Part shown: piece by piece, positions 51,813-64,000 of the stretch
Numbering within the stretch: position 1 is the first letter of the stretch
How the letters are laid out: the number at the start of each line of letters is the position of its first letter
Origin: Ascaris suum
Taxonomy: Eukaryota; Nematoda; Chromadorea; Rhabditida; Ascarididae
Assembly: GCA_013433145.1 (NCBI GenBank)
Contig: CM024190.1
Coordinates: forward strand, 5,721,620 to 5,785,619
Reading direction: 5' to 3'
Length of the DNA: 64,000 nucleotides
Made by a program: the position numbers and the translations under genes
Notes under the pieces: generated by a model
Seen by the model: the letters and a program-made list of their open reading frames with translations, nothing else
What the model was told of the DNA's origin: nothing
Databases searched by the model: none

Positions 51813-54450
51813 TGCGGACTGTCATTCACACAGGAAATTTTTACACCACAACAACAACCTAAGTCAAAAAAACAGGTAATTTACATGGAGAGGTGCACAC
51901 TCAAAAAAAAAAAACGATTATCGAAGAGGTGCAATTAAAACATCGGTTTGTCACTTGTTTCGTCCAAGCAAAAAAATATGCCGATTGTGTTTGTATTTCA
52001 TCACCTTATCAGTCGATTGGAGTCTACTTTCCAAATTCACTACGGAACACCTCAGATGTTGCTCTCTTTATGTTATTTTATTTTAAAATTCTAAACGATC
52101 GTCTAAAATGCATAATATCTGTCGATTTTTTCTTGATTCCATTGAATGTATGGGCGAAACGAGAAGCACAACCGCTGTTTATGAAAAACAATGTACAATT
52201 GTTGCCTTATGTTGTGTGCATGATAGTCTCGATTATGTGAAATACTACATACAACTCTTGAAAGCAATAATGGAACGATTGTTTTATTTGGAATGTAAGA
52301 TCAGCTAATTTGCTTGCTGATTGTTCTCTCAGCAATCTACAAAATTTGATCAGTCTAAATTCAATTAAGTTATGCATACTGATTGCTACGTTTTTGAATA
52401 AATCTAGTAAAGCTTTTAGAACGAAATTTTCATCAAAAAGAACTTTTCCTCGTTTTTCAACTCACTCGGAAGTGATATTCCCCATATGATCATGTTGATT
52501 GTGTGCAGCGTAAAAACCGACTCATGTGTACGATTTTTGAGCATAAAATGATACGCAAAAGAAAAGAAAACAATTTCCCATTAGAGCGTAATTCATCCTC
52601 TCTCTTATAACGCAACTTTTTCGTCATGACCTTTTTTTCATGCGGTCAATGAGTTTTTCAAAATTCACAAGTGGAAAATGACTTTTCTGCTTCAACCTTG
52701 TTTTCTTGATCGCCTATTAAATAAACGTTCTAGCCGATTCTGAAATTTTTCGATGATACGAAACACATATCATATATATTAGCAGTAGTATTAATGCCTC
52801 AGCTCTATAGTAACCGTTCTTTTACTATTCTTGATACACTTAATTACTCAAATAAGTATTTCGAAAAAAAAAACTGTCCACTGTTGATGTGCTAAGATGT
52901 AAGTTTGAGCACCTCTTAAGTAAGACTATCAACTGAAATCAGAATATAAATGCAATTCAGGATGCCTAAAAAATCTTATAACAGTATTAGAGTAAATATG
53001 TTTTCGGGTCAAAACAACGAAAACTCTAGCCCGTTCTGAATGAGGATAATGTCTTGCAAAATCTATGATCCTTTAAGAGTTCGCGAAACATAGCCGTGAG
53101 CTGACTGCGTTCTTTATCTCTTGTAAAATATCCTCTGAGGATATGAAAGCGAAAAAAGCTCAAGTTACATCGGTGAACAGGCATTCCATAAATATTTCGT
53201 CTCTATATTTAAAAAAAAAGACGATGAATCGCTCTTTACTAGACTCACTGTTAATGCTCTCAATTAAAGCGCTAAGAAGTTTCCGCATTTATTAACTTAC
53301 AAAGATAACGATCTTTGTTCCAAAGATGCTATAAAAAGATAAAAGCCTACTTCGTGAGAAAAATCTTGGCTTTTTCCTTTGAAAAAAAAAAAACAAAAAA
53401 ATGGTTTAACAAAATAATTGCAATTTAAAAAGAAATTCTATTGGAACTTAAGAAAACAAACCTTTTGCAGCAGAAAAATCTCTCCCAAATACAAAGCGGA
53501 AACTTGAGAGCGATGAAAGCAGCCTTTTAAGCACAAACAACTATTTTCATTAGCCAGGCACATGAGCGACTAGAGGATGGAGAACGGCGCAGGAAAGTAG
53601 GCGAGGGAATAAGGGGGTGGGAACAGATGTTGCAATCAAAGGCCTATCGAGACATCTAAAGAGTCTTTGAGGAAATGGTTTTCGTGCAAAGTTCCTGATT
53701 TCTTTTTGCACTGCTAAAGACCATTAGACTTTTTCAGTTAGGAGTTGCTCGAATCTGCGTTAATTCTCGATGCCTTTTATCAGTACATCATCTTCTTTAA
53801 AATCGTTCTCGACCCTTTCGACACACCTTGCCTAGAAGTCTGGTCAGCACGATGCGCTTTTCACACGGCACCAGACGAACAATAACAATAATAAGGGTAA
53901 AACAGTTTTGGTATGAAAGAGACTTGAAATAAACAAAGAAAACGGAAACAAGGCCACCTGGAAATTGCGAACACGGTTTACAGGCTGTGCGCAATAGTTT
54001 CCAATAAAAGCGCTCAGCGCAAAGAAGCCAGCTAAAATGAGCCAAATTAGCACCTTCGCGGAACCAATACAGCACACTACAACTTACTTGAGATGAGATC
54101 TCACAGCCACACAATAAAACCCGCTCTCACGCAGCATGTTTAACGCGGCTCAAAACTGATGCCTTATCATTGCACACACAACACTAATAATTTGGAGTCC
54201 CTCACAACACAACTTCCCTTTAAAAAATCTCGTTTCTTTTTCATTTTTCTCTCCGGAAATGTACCGATCTTCCTGCTGTAAATTTACACTGTTTTACACT
54301 CAGCCATGCTTCTCTTAGATTGATACGTCGTCCTACAGAAAATAAGTATGAAATTTACGAAACAAAATGAGCCGACAGAGATGAAAATGAAATCCGGAGT
54401 GAAGGCTAACGAAACGTACTTCTGAAAATGCTGCGCGAGGCTTCCGGTTG
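51813..54450. other. Semaphorin 3' flank; no gene recognised
   Basis: AT-rich from 51.9 to 53.5 kb. A minus-strand segment near 54.08-53.96 kb reads SAKVLIWLILAGFFALSAFI, a possible signal or membrane segment, up to a donor-like CAG|GTGGCC, but it starts without an ATG in frame. It lies about 0.4 kb beyond the semaphorin stop and may simply be its 3' UTR. Confidence 0.4.
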
Positions 54451-57400
54451 CTATAAGTAGACCTTTTTAACTTTGTAATCTCTAGGTAGAGTGCTGTTAC
54501 TAAGTGAGGCGAGCATATTTCTTTCGGTAGAGATCTTCGGCGTTACGACACCCGAGCCACCGTTGCTAAGCGAGCTCATCAGAGCGGTGCCATTCTGCGG
54601 CATTGTCAGGACCAACGAGACGGCATCTTTGCTCGGCGTCGTGCCATATACATGCTCGATCTTCGCAGTTGTTAGAGAATCGTGCCTTGTTAGACGTGCA
54701 CGTCCATATGAATCGTAGTCGCTACCTAGAAACACGCACATCGCTTTCAACCCTACAGTCGTCGCACACTCAAACCGTCCCCTACTGTTAACCCTCTACT
54801 ACCACTATATCCCCTCTTCCCTCATTAAGGTTGGCCAAAAAGTTGTCCCGAAATTATAGGATATGTGCTTAACACACGTGAAGGAGCAGTGCATAAAATC
54901 CTAACTTTGGAACCTCTCAAAACGCTGAGTGGTGAACATCTATAGGATCTACGTTGTTTTTTCAACTACCACCGGCCTCTGAAAAATGCATTTAAGAGTG
55001 GCAATAACGAAAAACGAGTTTTCACGATCCTTTTTAACAACGGCGGATAGATGCGGTCGTTCAGCAGTCGATTTGTACGTGGAAGGCATAAGTGCAAAGG
55101 GTAGTTAGTGGATGATAAATTGTGGTGGACACCATCTCGAAACAGTAACCGCATTAAACCGGCCACACTGCAAACAGGTTTGCTGAAAGAGCGACAAACG
55201 AGATTTGGCAAGTGTCGACTTACCTGTTGATGAGCCAGATGAATGGTGACGTCCATCTTGTAGAAGTCGCCAGCGCGAAATTCGATAGCCAACAAAGAAT
55301 CCACCTGCTGAGGCGACTGCCAATGTTATTAAAACGGCGAGGAGGAGTGCCTGCGTCGTGAACTGCGTCGGTTGCTGATCGGATCCTATTGCACGTTCCG
55401 AGTGCAGTTCTGCAACGTCAACTTCTGAAGCGTATGTGTGCCGCACTGTCACGATAACCATTCATGCTTTCTAATTAAGAAAAAATACTAAAATAGCACT
55501 GCGCGTTTTTTTTTTTGCGAACGAGCACGCAGTGAGATAGTAAAACGTTGCTATAGACTAGCTATCGCCTTCCAACGAAACTATTTTTGATCTGCTGGAT
55601 AAAGCTGAATTTTATCACGCAATGCAGAATAAGCAAAGGTAGAGGTAAACTTTCCTTGAAGGAATGATCTTAGAAGCTAAAACCAATTAACCAATTACCA
55701 TCAACGGCATAATAATCCGGGTCAACCGCACCCTCAGGGCATTGTTCTGATCGGCCGATGTTGACATTCTGGACGAAATTGCCACCTGCCCACGAACCAT
55801 CTGATCGACCAACGCAGCGTGCGGAATCGAGATCCCAGGCACAATGCGCATCCTGTAGATGCACACATCCACTGCAGGTTCGTTGTTCCCCACAGTTGTA
55901 GAGCGGAATGGCAGCGATCTCATCGGCACTTACTACTACCAACTGAAACGATATCGTCACTTAAAGTTTCGAGGTGAATCCTCTTCGAGAGTTTTTCGAC
56001 AAAAATCGACCCTGCGCTTTTCAACCACAATTTATTATATTACTCATGTTGCCCGCGCATGTTCAAAAATAATGTTTCATGCGTTTTGTTCCATTCATTT
56101 TTCGGCCGATAATATATGCGGCCTCTTCAGTTTCTTGCACACAGTTCAGGTAGACTGTGAGCAACAGATGTAATGGATTTGCTTCCGCTGGTATTATAAT
56201 GCACATTTTTAAAAACCTGATCACTGGTAGCCATGAGGTTGACAACAGGGACGCTTCTTGTGAAAACGCGAGTGGATTCGATGAGTGAAGTGGTTCCATC
56301 GCCCGGATCAATCACCTTCAGGACGCGCCCATCCGATGTGCCCAAATAAAGCGCGTTATGGAGCGCCCCTCGCACTGACCTGATCTAAATGCATCTCTCA
56401 TTTTTCGCAATTGCGTAGCGTGTCGTCAGAAATCGCAGTATTGTTTAGCGATTCGTCATACTACCTTCACAAAGTGGTTTTTCTAGAGGGACTACGTTCC
56501 ACCTGCATATTAGTTAATAATATATACAGAACGGGATGTAAATCCGTTCGGAAGCTGAATTTCAATATGTAGTTCATGCGCGAAACATGACACCTATTCT
56601 TGTCTCCCTGCTCGCAGTGATGTGTAACGAGGTGGAAAAGCATTCACGATGGCCCTTTTTTTCAAAGAGGCAGTCACGCATACTTAAATACGTACCCCAC
56701 ATTCGTGATGTAAAAGCCACGGGTTGAATATTTAGAACCTAGCAGGTGTATTACTATTCTCTCATTCCTTATATCAATCGACAAGATCTCTAAAGAGATA
56801 CTATGAAAAATAGCAACAAATGATTTACCTGAGCGGCAACTGCGATCTGTGTCAGCTCGGAGCGCTCCGGACCTTGGACGAGAATAGGTCGAGGATGTGT
56901 TGCAGGGACAGCTTCATGCATCAATGGATTCCGCGTAATAAATGATACAGTGCTTTCAGGAAGCTTTGATGAATCAGCTACGCACTGCAAAGTGTACAGT
57001 GTCTGTTGCAATCTCATTTCAATGCCATGGGATAATGTGAGGAAATTACACTATCACTGATTATCAGGGTACGCTAAGTGAGACAGGTAGAACATGAGAT
57101 GATAAGTAATATCAAGAAGAAGATATATACTGAGGGAATCGGTAAGTACAACAGTTTTTGCCAACGTAACTAACCTCAAGACAGCAGTACCCATCGACAA
57201 CTAATAATCACCTTAATTAGAAAGACAACGCAGCGCTAATAATTCCACTCGTTCAAATGCGAAAGATTTTCGACGAGAGCATGGTTTCCTAACGTATCAT
57301 CGGGTGTGCAGAAAAAGAAGATACGAGGGAGCTAACCGATCCAGGTCGTGGGACAGAAATCATCTGATGTGATCGATAAGGCATCCAAAGACTTTGTGCT

Positions 57401-60100
57401 GATTGTTGCACTTTAAAATGACCGTAATCGAAGACCCGCTTAATTGCCTCCATGCGAAATGCACATACAGCTGACATACGAACAATACTTTGTGGAGTGG
57501 TGAAAACAGCATAAACGATTGTTGATCCATCACCAGCTGGTACCGGTTCAGTTACCGCTTCTGCAAAAAATGCGCTTTTTACTCATCAATACAGTTCTCT
57601 TCGAATTCGAACCATGGTAAGAAAAAAAGCACTTTAAGAATTTCCTTGCAAGTCATTACGGCCCAGCAGTAAAATTTGGCAGTGAAGTTTTTTTTCGCAA
57701 ATTATGTATTTACAGTGTACTGCTAATGTGAGAAAATACCGCTATTACGAAACATTTAGGGAAAAGCTGCTTGAAAGATAGAAAAGTAAAAAAAAAAACC
57801 GACGTAGCTCGTTGAAATAGAACGGAGTTTTGCCCGGGTAGGAGCAGTTCAGTCTTGCCTTAACGAAAGAAGTCCATCGATCATGTGCAGGTCTTGCCCC
57901 ACCACGGTCGCCTTTACAAACTCGTGCTACACGAGCGTACACCTAAAGATTTCGGTTACAACTATCAAACAAACACAACTTTAGAAAACAGAGAGAGAGT
58001 AAATTTTGCAGATCTCCTTTTTGCATCCTACCTTTGCCCCCAATCCGACAGCTTTCTGATGAGCAAATGAAAATCGAACGGTCGCTGAAAAGAGGAATCG
58101 TCATTTGTTAGCTAAAGTTTTTGCTACCCGGTTTTATCACGAGTGGTATTACTTAGTGACAATATCAAATTCGCATGCAACTCGTCACCTGTCGGTCGCC
58201 ATCGGTCGCTTCGGCCGCCCATTCGCGATACCAAAAATAGACGTGAGCACCGTACGCGAACGATGCAACGAAATTCGGCGCTGAAATTATCTTAATTATA
58301 TCTGTTCAACCGTTATATCCCAACATATCAAAAAGCCTCTTTGATAGACTAGTTGAGAGATACTGTGGAAACTCGAAAATCGAACTTTTCACCGAGTCCA
58401 CATATCTTGAATAAAAAAACCTGCGGTTTCTAATCGCAAACAAGTGCAATAGTATTTTCAAAAGTATACTACACCATATTGCGTTCATTATTACTTCGAT
58501 CAACATTGAAAGACTTTAAAAAATAAGTACATACAATCAAGAACTTTGAGGTCATCCCTTTGAGTCCGGAGACCGTCATCATCAGACAGCCGTTTGCGAT
58601 ATATAAGTGGATCATTGCCGGCGAAGTCGGATACTGTCCCCGTGTAGATTTCGCTTGTCTCGGCAATGAAGACAGCAGTAGAGTTGTCTTTCGGGTCGTA
58701 CGGTGAGATTGCCTGGATGTGTTTTCATTGTACGGTGCAAGGAATCGGTTGCTGATAGAATTCAACATTATGCACCAAAGAATTCAGTATAAGCATTTTG
58801 ATTTTCATATGCGCTCCCTTTTCTAATGAGCGGTCTCCTCGCTTAATAAAATTTGCCATACTTCTCACACCCCCCCCCCCCCCCAAATCCCCTTCAATCT
58901 ACAAACGTCGTTGCGTAGGAGGTGAAAGTACGGAACATGAAAGAAGACATGCTCATTTTGGAAGCATCTGGATATCAAAGTGTGCCTCTCACTCTAGAAT
59001 CACTTCGCTAATTGTGCACTGTATTCATAAAAGATCTGTGAAGACTTTGAATTAATATTCATGGCTGATATAAGCACATACAACCTATACAATAGTACAT
59101 GCAAGATTTTTTTTTTTTTGCATTTGCATTTTTTGCATCGATGATATTTGTAGTGGAAGAGTATAATATTTTCAAGCAACTCTTTAGAGAATAAGTTGGT
59201 TTGCTATTAGAAAACAAAAGTACGGACTATCAGTTTTATGCCAACGATTTTACTTTTTTGGATTTTTTTTTTGGGAAGGGAGGCGGGGGGGGGGGGTGGG
59301 AGAACGACAGAGCATATGACATCTCAGAGTGTTTCAAACGGATTATTTTCTTTCAGTCAGTCAATTCTCGAAGTAAATTATTCGTTCATGTATTCATTCA
59401 TTTGAAACGATTTCTAGCAAGTGGACAAAATGATAGATAGTTTAGCTTGAAGAAAAGAATTCACTCATCACATAAAAAATGTATACGTCGTAAAAAATTC
59501 ACGTTGGAAAAATGCCAAATGTATATAAAATTGTGGAACTTTCTTTTGCTATATAGTTACGAAAAAAATTGAATAAATAACTGCTGAAAATGAACAATTC
59601 AAGAAATACGCTTTAACAGGAAGAAAATAGTCGAAAAAAGAAATTCAACCTGTCCATCGAATTGTCGTCGCTGTTGTAGAGAGTGTTCATCTCCAGAGTA
59701 AACATATTCTCGACATTTCGGTGAGAAGGCGTATGTTCCACAAATAAGGCAACGTCCATTTGCTTGAAGTACCATCACCCGAATATAGTTATGGCATTCC
59801 AACTAGAAAGCGTTTATTATGGTCCGTTCTTCCTCTCGCAATAAAATTGATAGGAGTTCATTTTTCGTTTCGAAAAAAAACTTGGGAAATTGCAAAAAAA
59901 AAAATTCAGCTATTCCAAAATGCATTGAGTCCAATAACGTTACCTTTCCAATGATCACTTTCACAAGAAACACAAAAGGCTTCCTACATGACTTAAATTG
60001 CATTTAATAATGGATTCAATGCAAACTATTCACCTACCCTGCTTTTGCCTTTCATGAGACAATCCTCGACTGTCCGTCCGTTCGGAGCCCATTCTATTGT
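54451..60100 (-). CDS. smp-1: Class 1 transmembrane semaphorin, 3' eleven exons (N-terminus not found)
   Basis: Cell-surface guidance ligand that signals through plexin receptors. Exons in transcript order: 60100-60038, 59802-59650, 58712-58535, 58280-58189, 57942-57804, 57560-57337, 56984-56829, 56384-56217, 55942-55699, 55424-55224, 54725-54451. Phases agree and give 630 aa. The sema domain runs from [17 protein letters not shown] through [55 protein letters not shown] and [13 protein letters not shown] cysteine-rich PSI domain follows ([12 protein letters not shown]), then one membrane helix ([20 protein letters not shown], about residues 498-517) and a cytoplasmic tail of about 110 aa ending [12 protein letters not shown]. 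There is no Ig or thrombospondin module, which fits class 1. About 80 residues (signal peptide and first sema strands) are missing and probably lie past 64 kb. The exon 10 acceptor is ambiguous (55424 or about 15 nt upstream in the transcript). The choice of smp-1 over smp-2 is uncertain. Confidence 0.92.
58870..58884. repeat. Poly-C tract, 15 nt, in a semaphorin intron
   Basis: Fifteen consecutive C on the plus strand (G on the transcribed-sense strand of the semaphorin), between its second and third visible exons. Confidence 0.95.
59285..59296. repeat. Poly-G tract, 12 nt, in a semaphorin intron
   Basis: Twelve consecutive G within GGAGGC...GTGGGAG, in the same semaphorin intron as the poly-C tract at 58.87 kb. 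Confidence 0.95.
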
Positions 60101-63100
60101 CTGAAATTATATTCTCATATAAATGCCCTGTTTTTAAAGGGTCGAATAGCCCATAAAAATAATCGGCATTCACATTGCGTTGTCTGCATTATTCTGTTCA
60201 GTCGCATGAAATGATATATTATTGAAATCAATTTTCTACGGGCGTCAAATTTTTCGGAGATGGGGCGGTAAGAAGCAAAAAAAGCACATTAAGTGAGCAA
60301 GAGGTGACCGCGGGGCAGAGCAAAGGTACTCTTTGAAGGCACTGAAATCAAAAAGAGATGTGTGCAAGGTAAACCAGTCGGCTATAGATCAAGCGCGAAT
60401 AGCGCGCTGTGCAAAGTCAGAGAAGGTCAAGGGCACACGGGTAGATCAAAAGACCGTTCAGCATGCACCATGAAGCTAGTTTGAAGCAGAATTGGGAGAA
60501 TACAAAAGGTGTTCAAGCTCATGAATTCTTCCCAATTTCTAGACTGGTCTTAAGGTCAGGCGAGCCTAGGAGACAAGGGGTGCTGGCTCTTACATATGAG
60601 AGGTAATGGAGTAGAACGTGGATCCTTCCCGCGATCTGCCACTTTCTACGAAAAACGCATTTTTTGGAATGATGCTAGATGGGATCCAACATTGTGAGTT
60701 CCGAAAAGTTTGTGATACTGGAAAAACAAGTCAAACAAGTGTAAGCAAACAAAATCAAAACGGATCTAAAAGTGAAGGGGACCTGTCTCGATTTGAAAGA
60801 AAAGAGCACTTCATCAGCCGTTCAAAAGTTTTTCTTAATGAGTCACATTTGTTGTCTTTTCCTTGAAACTTTACACTTTCGGGAAAAGGAAAACCATTAG
60901 ATATTTGCAGCCTTCACCTTCAGAATCGACCACACTAATTCAAGTTATAATGGTGAAGGTGTTGCAGGATGAAGCTAAGCAAATACACCACATTAGAAAG
61001 CAGGATAGATGTGTCGAGGGAATCTACTCGCCTACAACCTGTGCGACAATAGAGCTGGATGAGCGCTCTCCTACTGCTACGTATGATACGCTCGCGGGAA
61101 ATCAAGCAATATTGCTTTATTTATTTATTTATTTATTTTAATGATTCGATCACGCTTTTCGTTTACGTTTTCCTTCTCTCTGATAATTTCTTAACAGTCC
61201 GCTTCATTTTATTCGCCTTTTGTCATTACGTTTATTTTCGTATAGCAAAGCGTTTGTATTAATTTCGCTCTTGCGCTATACTTGAACTGCATTGGCTGGT
61301 AGAGTTTTGTGGTTCACAGTCATTCGTTACTTATTACTGTATCTATTCTATTGCTTATTTCATTCTTCTCTATTCTTGAATTTGAATAAAAACAATTCTT
61401 TTTTTTCTACTTACTGCATTACAATATAAATTTTTGTAACAGCACAAATAAAGAAACACTGCAAACGTTGATAATGTCTAATAAGTTTTCGCAAAATCAA
61501 AAGGAAAGGAATCAATATATGTTCGCAAAATGGAAAGTAAATTATGATGAAATAAAGAGCAAATAAAAAAGCATTCTAGGCATACTAGGCATAATCTTGA
61601 AATGCAGTCATCATTTGATCAGTTGTTTGTATTCATAAGATGAAGTATTATTTTATTTACGATTCACCTCTTATTTGAACGATCTTTCAACGCTCACCTA
61701 CGAACATTTGAATTTCGAAATACTTTCGAACAGCTTGGTGCTATTTTTTATTTATAGCATCGAAATTGACGAACAACAGAAAAAGATAGCAGTAAATGCA
61801 GATTATCTTGCAACGTTAAGGACAGGGAGAAAGAGATGAGGCATATGACGTCCCCCGTCAAGATAATTCTGAGGGGAAGAAGGGATTTAGCTCCCAGTAC
61901 ACGTCGTTTTGCGTTTCTTTAGTCATGAAGTTGAGTACCTACATTGTATGTACTGTATTCATCACTCAACAGACCAATCAATCTTAATTACAGACTTTCA
62001 TAGCGCAAACAGCCAATTACCACGATGTTGTTGTGATATTAACTAGAAGAATTGTCTGGCTTTGACGATAGGCGAAGTGGATGCTATCTTCGACAGAGTA
62101 AGCAGGAAGATTGTTGCCTCAGAATGCAAGTTTTCAGTGTTTGTCCTCATTTCAATGAAATAAATGCTAGCAGTATAGACCAGCAAATCATTACATCACT
62201 CCTTATCAGTGTTTGTTGGCATCGATGAGCATTAGCAGAGATCCTTTAAATCCTTCATCATTACGCCTTCCACAAATCTTGGCATGAAATTTGAGATTCC
62301 AGATCACGCTGCTGATTAAGAAGCATTCGGTTTATTCATATGGATTCATTTTTTGTGTAGGAAAATACCATGGAAGTGGAGAATTACCCAAAACTATTCA
62401 AAAGTGAGAGAGCAAGAAGAAACAAAATGGCGATGTGGGCTTAGAAAGGAAGCGTGATAAGCATTCCGGTCTCCGATATTCCCCACAAAATACTAGTTTC
62501 AATAGCTTTTCGTATGTTGGAAAGAAAGAAATAATGAGCCCTTAGAGGACAACAAGGGAATACCAACAAAACTCTAAAAAGGTAGTGATCTTCGATTTCG
62601 TGCCTTTTTTTGAAGGTGAAATAGAAGAACACAAGCCAACGTTCTCAGCATTATGAAACTTGATGCCACAATCGTCCTAAATATCATTCGCGTGCGAAAC
62701 TAAACAGAGTTCATCGCTTTCGCTTCCGATATCACTCTAACAAGTAATGACTGCTTTTGTTAGCTCTATACTTTGCAACATAAGTGTGCGATAGATTCAT
62801 TTAAACACAACGAAAAATCATTTTTTGATAAGGAATAATCAACACAAATTTGTTTTTAAGCAAAGATTACTTCAAGTACATTTACTGCGTATTAATTCCA
62901 GGTTCTCAATAGGAATCCAAAAAATTTACATCTAAATAGAAATGCTCAGCAATTTTCTTATTAAAGTGCCATGTTAATTATGCAAATGAACTATGATGAA
63001 GATTTGCTGGAGGAAACGGCTAAAATTTTCTCTAAATTGAAGCGTTTCCGGAAAACACCCAGAAATGATATTTTCCGGAAAACAACTAGAACAACTTGAC

Positions 63101-64000
63101 GTTCTTATTTCTTTAGCAGTTGCACTTTTCGTTTTCATTTGTGCGTCTTTCTTATGCGCTTTACACACAAGCCATATAATTTCACCAGGTGAACCATGAA
63201 AGCTGTAATTGAGAAAATTGAAAGAAATAATCTGCGCAGGATGTGATCTCATATTACCACTTTCGTATGGGATTTAGTTCCTCCTATAGAAAAGTTTAAC
63301 AATTTAAAACAAGGTATAAAGTTTTGTTGTGAGTTAACTATGCAATTGGTCGAATGAAGCATTAAAATGGCAGCGGATCTTTCTTCGTTCAGAATTTATA
63401 CAATTAATCGATTTTATTACGGAGCGTTTTTCATAACCTTTGAGTAACTGATCAAGCGACTGGCCTCAGTGAGTTGAACAGCAAAAGCACACATCTTATC
63501 AGCCTTTCTAAGTTGGCTTCTGTATTTGCATTATGACGTTTAAGTGGAAATGTTCCCCTCTTTGTGTCCCACTTTTCGGGACCTCAAATGACCGTCAGTA
63601 ATTTCACAGCTAAAGCTATTGTCAAAACTTCATCATTGCTGCTGCAACTAGTGCGCGCAACATGGTGCCAAAAACAAGCTTTTATCGCCTTTTTTTTTTT
63701 CAAAATTGCGCTCAATTCGAACAAAAAAAGGAGCGATAATACAGCTGAGTTCTCACTCGAATAGCAAACATTTTTTTGTTGTCAACACTCATAAATTCAA
63801 CTAGAAATCGACGCACAAACGATTCTGTGCAATTTTCAACAAATGCTTTACGTTTCCGTTTATCGCTCTATCTCGTTTAAAAAGTTGCATTCACAAAATT
63901 TCCTCATAGTTTACCCACTTTCAAATGTGCTTTGCAATAGCGCGAAAATGTCGTGTCTGTATGTCTGTGGTGTGTCTATCTAGCAATACGCCCGGTAATA
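60101..64000. other. Probable semaphorin 5' intron; no exon found
   Basis: The visible semaphorin begins in mid-domain at 60100, so this should be upstream intron unless it hides a short exon. I searched minus-strand acceptors for the expected sema start (pattern L-L-V-G-A-R-N-x-x-Y-N-L-S) and did not find it. Apart from the TTTA repeat, only AT-rich DNA is seen. Confidence 0.5.
61116..61140. repeat. (TTTA)n microsatellite
   Basis: About six tandem TTTA units, in the unassigned region upstream (in transcript sense) of the visible semaphorin exons. Confidence 0.95.

Overview
The window looks like nuclear DNA from a nematode, most probably a strongylid (clade V, hookworm-like) species. The three recognisable genes are split into many short exons (53-294 nt) by introns of about 0.1-2.6 kb. 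Acceptors follow the nematode TTTCAG form, one start codon lies 16 nt behind a TTTTCATTTCAG that looks like a spliced-leader acceptor, and the protein families match nematode proteins in length and domain order. Species assignment is inference. Bacterial-style features (operons, Shine-Dalgarno sites, CRISPR) are absent.

Layout. 1-17.4 kb is gene-poor. It holds a decayed, unidentified coding relic (about 3.17-4.95 kb), unassigned exon-like segments on the minus strand (9.1-9.55 kb and 13.3-14.45 kb), and two long (AT)n arrays (12.44-12.95 kb). A convincing but unassigned first exon lies at 17,424-17,510 on the minus strand. 20.08-32.95 kb (+) is a trehalase gene of 13 modelled exons (594 aa) with a hydrophobic C-terminal tail suggesting a GPI anchor. 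34.6-36.0 kb (+) is a broken RTE-type non-LTR retrotransposon. 40.33-47.24 kb (+) is a complete 10-exon CAAX prenyl protease 1 gene (Ste24/FCE-1/ZMPSTE24 family, 442 aa). 47.2-54.45 kb is an intergenic stretch with a few exon-like islands. 54.45-60.10 kb (-) is the 3' part of a class 1 transmembrane semaphorin (630 aa visible; the signal peptide and first sema strands are not found and probably lie beyond 64 kb). 60.1-64 kb shows no confident exon.

The three genes are unrelated in function: trehalose hydrolysis at the cell surface, CAAX-protein maturation in the ER membrane, and contact-mediated guidance by plexin binding. They are not an operon. The protease and semaphorin genes are convergent. 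All phases in the exon models were checked by hand; every internal junction keeps the frame.

Points worth a second look: the GPI-like tail and two signature deviations in the trehalase, a possible 53-nt poison exon in the semaphorin, seven G/C homopolymer tracts of 12-23 nt (three of them in protease introns), the unidentified relic at 3-5 kb, and the orphan minus-strand first exon at 17.5 kb. I did not find a new multi-gene system.
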